Part shown: positions 23,591 through 34,960 of the stretch, in pieces
How the letters are laid out: each line of letters starts with the position of its first letter
Numbering within the stretch: position 1 is the stretch's first letter
NCBI GenBank assembly: GCA_036346355.1
Contig: CM070583.1
Coordinates: 67,127,836-67,191,835, forward strand
Source of the DNA: Rhipidocladum racemiflorum
Lineage: Eukaryota > Streptophyta > Magnoliopsida > Poales > Poaceae
Reading direction: 5' to 3'
DNA: 64,000 nucleotides
Translations under genes and position numbers: made by a program
The notes under the pieces: model-generated
Database searches by the model: none
What the model was told of the DNA's origin: nothing
What the model saw: only the letters and a program-made list of their open reading frames with translations

Positions 23591-26090
23591 AGGTATACGG
23601 CCCACCTTTTTAAATTTTCTTTGGCGACACTTCATGTGAACAATAGTCAGTCATCTTCTTTACTACAATACATATCTTTATTGAAATATAGAGTTTTACT
23701 TCTTATACAACTCTGATGCTTGTAATAAAATATATAAAATTATCTCTTTTATACATTATAACAACTTGTATATATTTGATTGATATGTACCGCTATAATT
23801 TGAATCCACTAAAGTGGACGGTCTAGATCTCGTCTTTTCCTCTATTAACATGGTGATTGCGGACATCAAGTTTCTTTTTCGATCGTTTAAGTTATATACA
23901 GCTTTCTTCTGACAGGAATGGTTGAGCAATCTGTATTGGAGTATCAAGGTTTTCAAGCTGGGGAGGCAACTAGAGATGACAAGGCGGAAGTACTCCTTTT
24001 TTTTTTTACATTTGTAAGGATCTTAGTTCCTAGTCCTATTTATGGCCTGATTGCACCAGATATTGCAACTCAATTAGGATCGTTTGCATGTATTGAAGAC
24101 TATCCCCGTTTGGTACAGCTCCCAGATTCTCAACTTATAGCGTTTGCTATGATCATCTGAGAATTTACTTATCTGAGAATCTAGAGCTGTCTTAGAAAAG
24201 CGTTTGCCTACAAGGTTGACTCCAAGAACAATAAAGTTGAGGATTGAAGGCAAATATACTTTGTTAACCCTAATGGTAACACTTCAATCGTATTTGTGTA
24301 TTACTCCTTTGTATTTGTACAAATTTATGGAGTTCTGTTTTTTGCAAGACCATTCGTACTGTCTCAAGCCGCAATTTTTCCCTAATGTTGATGCACAACA
24401 GTTTCAATTCTGCTACCTCCAGAACTTCGATTCAAGCAAATCAGATAGTTTGCAACCATCTTTGTTGACAGGATTTGGGATAATCATCACCATCGTAGCT
24501 CTATAAAAAAAAAATTGGAAAAATGAAGATAAGGATGCTAAATTAGCTTACTATTTGGCATTCTTTCTGCAAAAGGTAAACCAGCAAAGCATAAGCATGT
24601 GAAGATCAAAAGATACTTTTTTTTTTCAAAAAAAAAAGAGAGGAATACACATGTAACAGGCATCCAAATAGCTTTGATACTTTATATACACCACGTTAAT
24701 TACTCCGAGATCAACAGGCAAAACACACTAGCGAAACCCCGAGCACAAAATGGGAGCTAGAAATCTCATGCATCTTTACATGCACTCAGTACACTGATAT
24801 TGTTAGAAAGAAATTTATCTGGTTCTGCACTGGCAGAAACCATAAATACCTTGGTAACCGCGCAAACGAGCAATCTGAGCCGCTATAGTTAGGCCAGGCA
24901 CTCCTCGACAGAAATTTTCAAGGTTGTGGTTCGTTCTGAGGTCTCCCCTTCCTTGCCCCTTGCCCAGGCTGAAGGATGAAAGCCACCTCTGTTGCTGCTA
25001 AAGCAGCTGCCTCTTGGATATGCATCCATATGAACATCGAACAAATTAATGATTACAGAAGGCTCAAAGGCAAACTTCTATACGGCAATTCAAAATGTTT
25101 CTTGAAACTATCCTGACTGAAAGATCCATTGCATAATGCAAAAGCTCCATTGATGAAAGCAATTCAAAATTTTCCCTCTTAAGACGAATCTTTACCTAAG
25201 CAGATTCCAAAATAGTTGAATGCAAATATAATGTCCACCGAATTCAAATCTCTCAGGAACATGCCAATGCAGCAATTATAAGGTGTTCCTAACAGATTCA
25301 AAAGAAGATGCTAATAATTACCGAGTTCTAATGACAATTTACGACGAGAAGATGCTAATAATTTATTTGAAAGAACTTATGTGCTGTAGTTTTTTTTTTT
25401 GGTCATATATCGATTTTTTACATGTTTCCGTATATCCCTTTTCATTGGAAAGTGAATCAAATCAGTGCTCCAACCAATAGCCACATATCAAGGAGAGTGC
25501 TGACACCTAATCCAAGAAACAGGAAGGCCGGATTACGAACAATAATTATCAGACAACCAAATATCACTGTAAATACCAAATAGACATACAAATAAACCCT
25601 AATGACACAAGCTAATCTTGTCTAATCACATATGTTGTTAGAAATTGGTCCATGGATGATAAATTTCCTTTAATTTCAAAGCACGCATGATTTAGTATCA
25701 TATTACCTAGCTAAGTGGAGAAAAGATAACTTAAAAAATAGAGTCCTGGCCACCTCTCGAATAATATGACACTTGACATGATGATGGCATAGAGTGGACA
25801 GTAGCTAAACACACACACATGCGCACGTTTATTCGCGTATTTTCACGTGACTTGCGACGAGCGACCACGCCGCGTCGTAGTGTGTCTCCTGGCACTTTGA
25901 ATTCACTTTTTGTTTTACTGAATCTTGCAATTATCTCTCTATTCATTCTGTTTAAATGTGATTTAAACAACTATTTTAATTCGGTGTAAGTGTTATAAAC
26001 ACCGCCAATTTCTAGTGAGTTAATTGATATTATGCAATTAGTTAATAGTAACTGCCACATTCAACTGACATAATGTGTTAGTTACTGATG
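23591..26090. other. Unassigned AT-rich region
   Basis: No transposon family is recognised. Two stretches look exon-like: 23918-24160 on the plus strand, preceded by a splice-acceptor-like TTCTGACAG, and 24889-25029 on the minus strand. There are poly-A and poly-T runs at 24600-24640 and 25390. It could be a decayed host gene fragment or old repeat. Confidence 0.4.
24889..25029 (-). pseudogene. Possible last exon of a host gene (46 codons)
   Basis: The minus strand reads 46 residues starting MDAYPRGSC and ending ISVEECLA with a TAA stop. The composition is balanced and protein-like (GGFHPSAWARGKEG in the middle) in an otherwise AT-rich region. The frame stays open upstream for more residues, and an AG that could be a splice acceptor lies within the first codons. 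I do not recognise the family. No convincing upstream exon was found, so it may be a captured or orphaned gene end, or chance. Confidence 0.25.
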
Positions 26091-26599
26091 CGCGTATATA
26101 TAAACATCTGGAGACGTCCAGGCTAGACACGCTGAATTCCTCCTCCATTCTTCCCGCTCCTCTCTGAATAGCAGTACTGTTGTGTTGAGTGGTTGAACCT
26201 CGTCGGCCTTCCTCCTCGGTGTGCACCGCGAAGGAGGGTGAGTGGTATCTCTGAGTCATTGCCACAGAGTTCACCTGCAAGGGGCGACAATAAGGTTTTT
26301 GCGCAGCGCTTCAGCGCGACCACTTTGCTTCTTCCTCAACGCCGACTACTTCCATGACTGTGTCTACGTTGTACTGCTTCCTATTCTCCAGCAAGCCCAA
26401 CTATAAGTCCTTAGTGTGACCAATCGACTCAGTTAATTTACAATACTTAAGCATATTCTGAAGTACAATGTGTTACCTGTTGTTTTATGCATCTCTAGTT
26501 TTCTGTTATATTTTCTTCAATATAAAATCTGGAATAAAAATATTGCTTATATTTCCAACAATCCAGAAACCTTATTGCAAATATTTTTGTTATTCAGCA
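26091..26599 (+). promoter_or_regulatory. Promoter/leader region ahead of Copia C3 gag
   Basis: A TATA box (GTATATATAAAC, 26093-26104) is followed by CT-rich leader-like sequence and then the gag start at 26600. This is probably the U3/R/U5 and leader of C3, but I could not define LTR ends or a convincing primer site. Confidence 0.45.
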
Positions 26600-26953
26600 A
26601 TGGCTGGTGCTTCGGATGTTATGAAACCTGAGAGATTTTCTGGTGCAAACTTTCGTAGATGGTAGACAAGGGCCAAGTTTTGGCTCATGTCATTGGGGAT
26701 GTGGTGGGTGATCCACCCACGGTATCCATTTACAGTAGACCAGAATATGCAATTTGATGGTGCAAAAAATACCGCACTATGCTGCCTTTTGACTATTTTG
26801 GCAGATCAGCTCTATGATGTGTATATGAACTACACATCTTCCACTGAGTTGTGGGATGCACTTGACCAAAAGTATGCAGAAGCTGAAGCTGGTCGCTAGT
26901 TGTACACGCGTGAGCAATTATTCAATGTTAGCACAGATGATGCTAAGTCGATA

Positions 26954-28838
26954 TGTAGGATCGAAGTATACGAATATAGCAATCAGAGGGGGGGTGAATG
27001 ATTGTGCGAAAGCTAAAACCAAATTCTTGATCTACTAAAAGTTCACCCCAAAACGGAACCAAAAAACTGCCTCGTATTCGACAAAAACAGATTGATAGAG
27101 GTTCGGTAAAACGCGAATTCCCGGAGATCCAACTATCGGATCGATCTGAAATTTGGACACAAGAAACTAGATTCCAATATGAATCAAACCCAAAAAGAAT
27201 CAGCTCGATCGTACTTACGGAGCAAAATTTATGAATCTCACAAGCTTGCTGTGACAGAATATGACAAGAATTGATCTAACCAAAACTTAAAGATTAAACA
27301 AGATCTTCAAAAGATTAATCAACTAGACTTTGAGGAACTCTAAATTAATACCCTATAAAGGTTTTTGATGGATCAAATCAAGATGAAACTCAAAGAACAA
27401 AAACCAATCTAGAATTAGAACAAGCATGCAAACAAGAACCAAAACAGGAAACACTGTAGCAACGTGGTTACTGTAGTATGCAAGGATCGGGAAGAATTGA
27501 TCTTTATTTCTTTTTGTCTAAAGTACTCCCATCAAAAGAGTACAAACCCTAAACAAGGCTCTCAATGCGCCCAGCTCTAATTGATGCCCTTCAACAGGAG
27601 ACAACCCCTCCTATTTAAAGGAGCAAAACACAAGGAGTCCTGAATACAATTCCTACTCCTAATCCTAGAAGGAGTCCCACTCCTAATCCTAGAAGGAGTA
27701 TGTATTCAACACAACTCCACTTGGCCCAACCTGGCCAAATACAGCTCTTTCACGCGTATGGCAACCCAGCCATACTCACGTGACTAACAACTCTTGCACG
27801 CGTATGGCCACCATGCCATACTTACGTGACTAACCATTCTTCATGTGCACCATTCTCTTAGCCCAAGCGTCCCGCATGACATCCTTGACCACCAAGTCCT
27901 CAGTTCCTCCCTGAACCTAGTCCCGAACCTCAGTTCCTCCATGAACCTAGTTCCGATCCCGTCAATGACCACGTTCGCCTTCGAGCAATACCTGCACATG
28001 AACAAACCACAAAACGATTCCGAGCACAAGTCCGCGACTTGTCTCAACATTAGTCCATGCAACTACTCACACGAGCATTGCATAAAGTCCACTTCAAAAC
28101 AAGCATCATAAAATTCTCACGAATTTCATAATCTCAAATTCAAACCAAAATTCAATTCCAAAATTGCCCAAAACCCAGATCGAGCAAAAGACCATTCACG
28201 CCGGACCAAACATCGGTCCGACGCAAATCACGACGGACCAAAAACCTGGTCCGGCTTACACGTGAAACTCTCAGTTCAAATCAGAGAAAACATGTTCAGA
28301 AAACACGTTCACGACGGACCAAAAAATCGGTCCGGCATACATGCAAAAACAACGCTAAAAAATGCGTTCACGACGGACCGAAAATTTGTTCCGGCATGCG
28401 TTGTTCGGCGTAACATAAAAGCTTACTGTTTTTTGTAAAACTTGGTTCGGCACAAAAACATGTTCACGACGGACTAAACAAAAATCAGTCCGGCGTACAT
28501 ACGAAAACAAGCTTCAAAATGCCGTTCACGACGGACCAAAAATTTGGTCCAGCGTGCGTGTAGAAACAGCCGTAAAAAATGCAGTTCACCATGGTCCAAC
28601 AATTTGGTCCAGCATAGATGTGAATTCATGCCTCAAAAACATGTTCATGACGGACCGAATATTTAGTCCGGCGTATATGCGAGAAACGGTCCGGCGCAGA
28701 TGGGAAACTTACTGTTTTTATGAAATTCAGTCCGGTGCTAAAAGAGAAACACTGTTTCTTATCAATTTGTCAAACACATGTACAAACACATTTTGCAAAT
28801 TCAATTCTTAAGCCAATTTTTCAACACATGATTTCACA
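26954..28838 (-). mobile_element. Solo LTR in Copia C3 gag, target duplication CGATA
   Basis: 1885 bp from TGTAGGATCGAAG to GATTTCACA, flanked by CGATA at 26949-26953 and 28839-28843. Removing it restores the gag reading from AKSI to VAQVHDLQ. Reverse orientation is inferred from a TATA-like TTTAAATAGG read on the minus strand (around 27611-27622). In that orientation the repeats at 28190-28720 would lie in U3. No internal domain or second LTR is present. Confidence 0.9.
28190..28720. repeat. Degenerate ~62-bp repeats, each with a GGACC/GGTCC inverted pair
   Basis: About eight units contain CACGACGGACC, an A-rich spacer of about 8-10 bp, then GGTCCGGC (or a near variant). Each unit can fold into a short hairpin. 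They lie in the inferred U3 of the solo LTR and could be protein-binding or structural repeats. Confidence 0.75.
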
Positions 28839-29440
28839 CGATAGTTGCACAAGTGCATGACCTTCAGCTGTTGATTGGCGAGATTGCGCATTTGGGTTGT
28901 GCATTGCCTCCTAAGTTTGTGGTAGCGGGTATTGTTGCCAAACTCCCATCATCTTGGCGGGATTTTGCCACTAGCTTAAAGCACAAGAGGGAAGAGATTT
29001 CTGTTAAGGATCTCATTGCAGCCCTTGATATGGAAGAAAAGGCAAAAAGAAAAAGATGCACTAAGCACAACTAATCAGAATAATGCCAATATCGTCGAGA
29101 AGAAATCATATGGCAAGAACTTCAAAGCTATAAGGCAAACAAGACAACTAGCTTTAAAAAGAAGAAAACTGAGAAGAATGACATAAAGAACATCACATGT
29201 TTTGTGTGTGGAAAGGACGGTCATATGGCAAAAGACTGTCGCTATCACAAAAATAGAACAAATGAATCGGGCAAGAAAAATGTCAACATGATCATAGGCA
29301 AGGCCCCGACTTCAAGAGGGTATGGTAATTCTCTTGTTGTTTTTTTAGCATGTCAATCCACTAATTGGTGGGTTGATACTGGTGCTAATGTTCGAGTATG
29401 TTCTGATGTTTCCTTGTTTTCTTCTTAATAGGTAGCCCGG

Positions 29441-30663
29441 GCTTCCTCCATCCTAATAGGGGATGGGTTGAATGCTTCTGTTCTTGGTGTTGGCACGGCG
29501 AATCTAAGGCTTACTTCAAGGAAGATTGTCCACTTGAAGAATGCGCAACATGCGCCAACAATAAAAAAGGACCTCGTTAGTGGTTCTCTCCTATGTAGGG
29601 ATAGTTATAAGCTAGTATTAGAGTCAAATAAAGCTCTAATATCTAAGTTTGGGAACTTTGTTGGTAAAGTCTATGAGAGCAGAGGTTTGTTCCGCCTAAG
29701 TACTTTGGAGTGTTGTTATAATTTGAATATTGCAACTGATTTGAATAAATGTGAGGCCAATATTTGGCATTCTCGCTTCTGTCATATTAGTTTTGATAGC
29801 ACTGCTCAAATGTTCAAATTAGAATTAATTCTAAAATGTGGTATCGTCAAAGCATCAAAGTGCCAATCTTGTGTGCAAGCAAAGCAGCGTAGAAAACTCT
29901 TTAAGGGATTAGAGGAAGAAAAGAACTTGGCACCATTAGATCTTGTCCATTCTGACCTATGTGAGATTAATGGATTGTTGACAAAAGAAGGCAAAAGATA
30001 CTTTCTAACTCTTATAAATGATGCAATACATTATTATTATGTGTATTTGTTGAAAACAAAGGTTGAAGCTTTAAACTACTTCAAAATTTATAAGGTCGAG
30101 GTTGAGAACCAACTAGAAAAGAAAATTAAAAGACTAAGGTCTGATAGTGGAGGAGAGTATATCTCTCATGAATTCTCCTAATTCAGTTCTCAGCATGGTA
30201 TAATCCATAAAGTTACACCACCATATTCTCTCCAATCAAATGGGGTAGCTGAGAGGAAAAACCGAGCACTAACAGACTTGGTGAATGCCATGTTGGAGAG
30301 TGCCGGTATGCCTAAAATGTGGTGGGGGAAGCTATATTGACAATTTGTCCTAAATAGAGTAATCATTAAAAAGCGTGAGATTACTCCATATGAGGGATGG
30401 AAGGGGAGAAAGCTCAATGTTAATTTTCTGCGAACTTGGAGGTGTTTGACAAAATTCAATATACCATTGCAGAAAAAGAGAAAGCTTGGCCTAAAATAAT
30501 CGATTGCATTTTCCTGGGATATGCACATAATAGTACGGCATATGGATTTTTATTAGTAAAATCAGAAATTCCTGAGATTATTGCTAACACAATAATGGAG
30601 TCCAGAGATGCTTCATTCTTTGAGGATATCTATTCTATGAGATCAGCGGGTAGTACTTTATGA
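29441..30663 (+). pseudogene. Copia C3 integrase
   Basis: After the protease the frame reads a GAG-pre-integrase block (ANIWHSRFCHISFDS; CQSCVQAKQRRK, about 29868) and the integrase core with HSDLCEINGLLTKEGKRYF (about 29950) and SDSGGEYISHEF (about 30142-30176). Stops follow at 30179. It continues in another frame with VTPPYSLQSNGVAERKNRAL and the later KIIDCIFLGYAHNSTAYGF block. Stops and frameshifts break the ORF in at least three places. It ends at an (AAT)n run. Confidence 0.88.
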
Positions 30664-30675
30664 ACTGAGAACACT

Positions 30676-30677
<2 letters not shown>

Positions 30678-30726
<49 letters not shown>
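30678..30726. repeat. (AAT)n microsatellite
   Basis: About 16 AAT units lie between the C3 integrase and reverse transcriptase remnants. In frame they read as a polyasparagine tract. Confidence 0.95.
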
Positions 30727-30728
<2 letters not shown>

Positions 30729-31202
30729 ACCTACCACTATCTCCGAACTAATGAGTGATACACTACCAATAGAAGATATTATTGAGGAGGATAACAATTT
30801 AGTCACAAAGCCTCCTTATAGGAGCAAGAGACAAAGGGTTGAGACAACTCTTTCAGAGGCTTATGCACTACCTGATGCTGAGTATTGGAAATAGGCGGTT
30901 CGTAGTGAGATAGATTCCATCATGGCTAACGGGACTTGGGAGATCACTGATCATCCTGGTGGGTGCAAACCTGTTGGATGCAAGTGGATCTTCAAAAAGA
31001 AAATGAGGCCTGACAGTACTATTGATAAGTATAAGGCAAGACTTGTGACCAAGGGTTATACCTAGAAAGAAAGAGAGGATTATTTTGAAATGTATTCTCA
31101 TGCTACCAGATTAACCACCATTAGAGTGCTCATTGCATTAGCAACTTCCCATGGTCTACACATCTATCAAATGGATGTAAAGACAGCTTTCCTTAATAGA
31201 GA
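30727..31202 (+). pseudogene. Copia C3 reverse transcriptase, 5' part only
   Basis: Reads an acidic linker, then ALPDAEYWKxAVRSEIDSI (x marks a stop), GCKWIFKKKMRP, YKARLVTKGYT (stop follows) and QMDVKTAFLN (ends about 31199). The next expected block and the YVDD palm are missing because an LTR starts at 31203. I do not find the 3' part of C3 in the window. Confidence 0.88.
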
Positions 31203-31690
31203 TGTGGAATACGTGGACCCTGGGTATCTACATGGCAGGCAGCAAAGACCAGCCAAAAGGGGATGGGCCAAACGAGTGGCCCAAGGCCGGATGCTATCCG
31301 GGCTATCTTCGCCGTATCTAACAAGGAGTAGTAGAAGATAGCAACCGATCTTCATTAGGAAAGATATGATTGTAATCCTAGAAGCTAGCATTGCTTGTGG
31401 GAAGGGTTAGAGATAGAACATATCCCGTAGTTATGGGGATTCCCCCCTTGTAACCAACTCAGACTATTTGCCCCCTCCCTTCATAAGGGTGCGGGGGTCC
31501 CTAGAAACACAACAGGGACGAGACATACAATACGTGAGATACATAGTTCTCATAATTCCAGAACACAGGACTAGGGTTTTACCTCCACCGTCAGGCTTGA
31601 ACCTGTATAATCCCTTATCTTGTGTTACCATCAAGTTCGGATCCAACGCATAGCCCCATATAGATTATTGTTGATAACAAACATCGTGCA
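31203..31690 (+). repeat. Tat-type Gypsy LTR, plus orientation (488 bp)
   Basis: Begins TGTGGAATACGTGGACCC inside C3 RT and ends CATCGTGCA. It is matched in inverted orientation by 32620-33107, also 488 bp. A degraded TATA-like TTCATAAGGG lies near 31478-31487. No target duplication could be paired for it. It runs straight into the 50-bp array. Confidence 0.75.
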
Positions 31691-32207
31691 CCGTAGCTAT
31701 ATCCATTAGGATACTAGCGATCAGTCCGACTTGGGGCGCACCATAGCTATATCCATTAGGATACCGGAGATCAGCCCGACTTGGGGCGCACCATAGCTAT
31801 ATCCATTAGGATACCAGAGATCAGCCCGACTTGGGGCGCACCGTAGCTATATCCATTAGGAAGCCGGAGATGCGCCCGACTTGGGGCGCACCGTAGCTAT
31901 ATCCATTAGGATGCTGGAGATCAGCCTGACTTAGGGCGCACCAAAGCTATATCCATTAGGACGCTGGAGATCAACCCAACTTGGGGCGCACCATAGCTTT
32001 GTGCATTAGGACTTCGGAGATCAGCCTGACTTGGGGCGCACAGTAGCTATATCCATTAGGATACTGGAGATCAGCTTGACTTGGGGCGCACCGTGGCTAT
32101 ATCCATTAGGATACTGGAGATCAGCCCGACTTGGGGTGCATCGTGGCTATATCCATTAGGATACTGAAGATCAGCCCGACTTGGGGCGCACCATAGCTAT
32201 GAATAGG
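31691..32207. repeat. 50-bp tandem repeat array 1
   Basis: About ten units of exactly 50 bp, built of AGCTATATCCATTAGGAT, then AGATCAGCCCGACTTGGGGC and CGCACC. Units differ by scattered substitutions. The array is in the same strand orientation as array 2. There are no unique spacers, so it is not a CRISPR. Confidence 0.93.
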
Positions 32208-32619
32208 CTTTAGCCAATTGATTATTGCACCCAACCGTCAAGGTATGTTGCCCGTAACCCAACAAGGGGTGTATTGTGGTTTGACCCAACATTCGTGGTG
32301 TACAGCTGGCTGACCCAGTTCAGAATGTTCCCTCCGAACCGTATCAAATCTAGACCCAAACAGACCCAAACTGGAAATTTTTCGAGCTTGACCTTCTGCC
32401 CAGGAGCCGAAACGCTTTTCCCGCCAAGGGGCGAAAACCCTAGCGCCGCACCCCGCATAAATACACCTTTTTGGTGTAATCGAGGGGTGACACCTTTTAC
32501 TGTTTGGTATTCGCCCCTTTGTCTTCAATCTTCACGCCGCAATCCTTCTGCTAGAGGTCACCGACGTTGCGCCGTAGACCTTGCACCACCACCGCATCCA
32601 AGATGTCGTCCTCCTCCTC
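32208..32619 (+). pseudogene. Gene-5'-end-like fragment
   Basis: Between the array and the inverted LTR lies sequence shaped like a plant promoter and first exon. There is a TATA-like CATAAATACACC (about 32455-32466), a C-rich untranslated stretch, then AAGATG at 32600-32605 opening MSSSSSADV, cut at once by the LTR at 32620. I do not recognise the protein. It could be a captured host gene end or part of the element's own leader. Confidence 0.35.
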
Positions 32620-33107
32620 TGCAGACGTTGGTTATCGATAATAATCTATATGGGGCTATGAGCTGGATCCGAAATTGATGGTAATAAAAGACAAGGGATT
32701 ATACAGGTTCAGGCCCTCGACGGTGGAGGTAATACCCTATTCCTGTATTCTGGAATTATGAGAAGTATGTCTCTCATGTATTGTATGTCTCATCTCTGTT
32801 GTGTTTCTAGGGACCCCCGCCCCCCTTATAAAGGGAGGGGCGGAGAGTCCGAGTTGGTTACAAGGGGGGAATCCCCATAACTATGGCATAGGTTCTATCT
32901 CTAACCCTTCCCGCAAGCAATGCTAGATTCTGAGATTACAATCATATCTTTCCTAATGAAGATCGGTTGCTATCTTCTACTACTCCTTGTTAGATACGGT
33001 GAAGATAGCCCGGATAGCATCCAGCCTTGGGCCATTGGTTCGGCCCATCCCTTTTGGGTGGTCTTTGTGGCCCGCCATGTAGATACCCAGGGTCCACGTA
33101 TTCCTCA
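32620..33107 (-). repeat. Tat-type Gypsy LTR, minus orientation (488 bp)
   Basis: Inverted partner of 31203-31690: on the minus strand it starts TGAGGAATACGTGGACCC at 33107 and ends CGTCTGCA at 32620. A TATA box CCTTTATAAGG read on the minus strand lies at about 32826-32836. Probably the 3' LTR of a minus-strand element whose 5' LTR is the fragment at 34736. Confidence 0.8.
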
Positions 33108-33325
33108 GTAGCCCACGTGCTTTGCAATCGAGTTGCCATCTTTTCTGGTTGCAGCCAGCTGAGTCCTTTTTCATGCCGAGTGCTTCCCAAGTCTTAGCGC
33201 AGCTTTCCGACTGGTCCTCCTTTTGTGCTGAGTGCTCTGTTGCAGGCAGGGAGACTACGAAGAACTTGCTAGACCTCTACAACTCGGGAATTCCGAGTGG
33301 TACTCAACGTGGCCATTGATATGCT
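33108..33325. other. Spacer between minus-strand LTR and array 2
   Basis: About 220 bp without recognisable coding or a clear polypurine tract. It is probably internal sequence of the minus-strand Tat-type element. Confidence 0.4.
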
Positions 33326-34146
33326 TGTGATCAGCCCGACTTGAGGCGCACCACAATTATATCCACTAGGATATTGGTGATCTGCCCGAATTGGGGCGCA
33401 CCATAGCTACATCCATTTGGACATTGGAGATCAGCCCGACTTGTGGTGCACCATAGCTATATCCATTACGACGCTGGAGATCAACCCGACTTGGGACGCA
33501 CCATAGCTATATCCTTTAGGACGTTGGAGATCAGCCCGACTTAGAGCGCACCAAAGCTATATCCATTAGGACGCTGGAGATCAGCCCAACTTAGGGCGCA
33601 CCATAGCCTTATTCATTAGGACTTCGCAGATCAACCCAACTTGGGGCGTACCGTAGCTATTTCCATTAGGATACCAGATATCAGCCCGACTTGGGACGCA
33701 CAGTGGCTATATCCATTAGGATACTGGAGATCAGCCCGACTTGGGGCACACTATAGCTATATCCATTAGGATGTTGGAGATCAGCCCGACTTGGGGTGTA
33801 CCATAGCTATATCTATTAGGATGCTGGAGATCAGCCCGACTTAGGGCGCACCAAAGCTTTATCCATTAGGACTTCGGAGATCAGCCCGACTTGGGGCGCA
33901 CCATAGCTATATCCATTAGGATACCGAAGATCAGCCCCACTTGGGGTGCACCGTAGCTATATCCATTAATTTACTGGACATCAGCCCGATTTGGGGCGCA
34001 CCATAGCTATATCTATTAGGATACCAGAGATCAGCCCAACTTGGGGCGCACCGTAGCTATATCCATTAGGAAGCTGGAGATGCGCCCGGCTTGGGGCGCA
34101 CCGTAGCTATATCCGTTAGGAATGTTGGAGATCAGCCCGACTTGTC
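33326..34146. repeat. 50-bp tandem repeat array 2
   Basis: About 16 units of the same 50-bp repeat as array 1, one of them 51 bp. With array 1 they flank 32208-33325, as if one array had been split. Confidence 0.93.
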
Positions 34147-34735
34147 TAACTCCCGAGCGCTGGAACTCGGCTCATGGCCTTTTGTCCCTGACACGCCATC
34201 CGAGTGACTAAAGTTCGCCGCTCATGGGATCAAAGTTTCATTCATCACGCGCTCAAAAAGTCACCCAGATCGAGAAAGAAGTAAGGATGTTTCCATGGAA
34301 CACGTATGTGTAAGCGTACACTTAATAAGTGTAGCCCCTGGCTTATTGCTTAGTAAGTGCAGCCCTCGAAAAATATGGCGACTCCTCGTGCTACTTTTCA
34401 GTTCACCGTATCCGAGTCGGGAAGTAGGCCTCTGGCGTACTACTCGTGAGTAGATGGTCATGGCCTTCCCTGATTCGAACGTGAAGCCATAAGAAATGAC
34501 TTTGGAGTCCTCCCCGGATCTAATCTGACCCGAATCCGAAGAGCTATCGGAGTCCCTCCCAGATTGAATCTAGTCTGGGTCCGAGAGTGCCAGTTTGCTG
34601 AGTTCATCGGCAAAGAACCTCAGTCTTCTGAAGCAGAAAATCTGGCCGAGAGCGAAGGTGGTGTTGATGTCGTTGAAGGAGGCCATCAACCTTGACGAGA
34701 TTGATCTTAGCGCTTCCCCTACCTAGCACGCCAAC
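34147..34735 (-). other. Leader and primer-binding site of a Tat-type element (minus strand)
   Basis: On the minus strand, the LTR end at 34736 is followed at 34735-34716 by GTTGGCGTGCTAGGTAGGGG. This closely resembles the TGGCGC(G)CCAGGTAGGGG primer site of rice Tat/RIRE2-type Gypsy elements as I recall them. Downstream is about 570 bp of leader without a sustained ORF, then array 2. With no gag or pol anywhere, this looks like a small non-autonomous element. Confidence 0.6.
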
Positions 34736-34960
34736 TGTCGACATTTGTTATCGACAATAATCTATATGGGGCTATGCGCTGGATCCGAACTTGATGGTAA
34801 CACAAGATAAGGGATTATACAGGTTCAGGCCCTCGACGGTGGAGGTAATACCCTAGTCCTGTGTTATGGAATTATGAGAAGTATGTCTCTCACGTATTGT
34901 ATATCTCGTCTCTGTTGTGTTTATGGAATTATGAGAAGTATGTCTCTCACGTGTACATGT
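34736..34960 (-). repeat. Truncated Tat-type LTR with internal 57-bp duplication
   Basis: Starts TGTCGACATTTGTTATCG and matches the U5 side of 32620-33107 for about 190 bp. A block containing GAATTATGAGAAGTATGTCT is then repeated about 57 bp later, and LTR homology ends near 34953. Confidence 0.75.

Larger units (their letters stand above)
26600..29440 (+). pseudogene. Copia C3 gag and protease, split by a solo LTR
   Basis: Starts MAGASDVMKPERFSGANF, a typical Copia gag N-terminus, with an early TAG after RRW. The gag continues 26664-26948 (WDALDQKYAEAEAGR) and resumes after the inserted LTR at 28844 with QVHDLQLLIGEIAHLG and LPSSWRDFATSLKHKR. The CCHC knuckle CFVCGKDGHMAKDC lies at about 29197-29240 and the protease motif WWVDTGA at about 29368-29390. 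Several stops and frame changes make it non-functional. The inserted solo LTR carries a 5-bp target duplication, which fixes its order relative to C3. Confidence 0.88.

Noticed and set aside
21882..23595. Target duplication for the BARE/Angela-like LTR
   Set aside because: The flanking pentamers AAAGA and AGGTA do not match.
26228..26260. Primer-binding site for Copia C3 at GAGTGGTATCTCTGAG
   Set aside because: Only the first seven bases agree with the Met site; no LTR end with CA lies just upstream.
31687..34146. CRISPR-like regular repeats
   Set aside because: The 50-bp units are contiguous with no unique spacers, in a plant transposon context.
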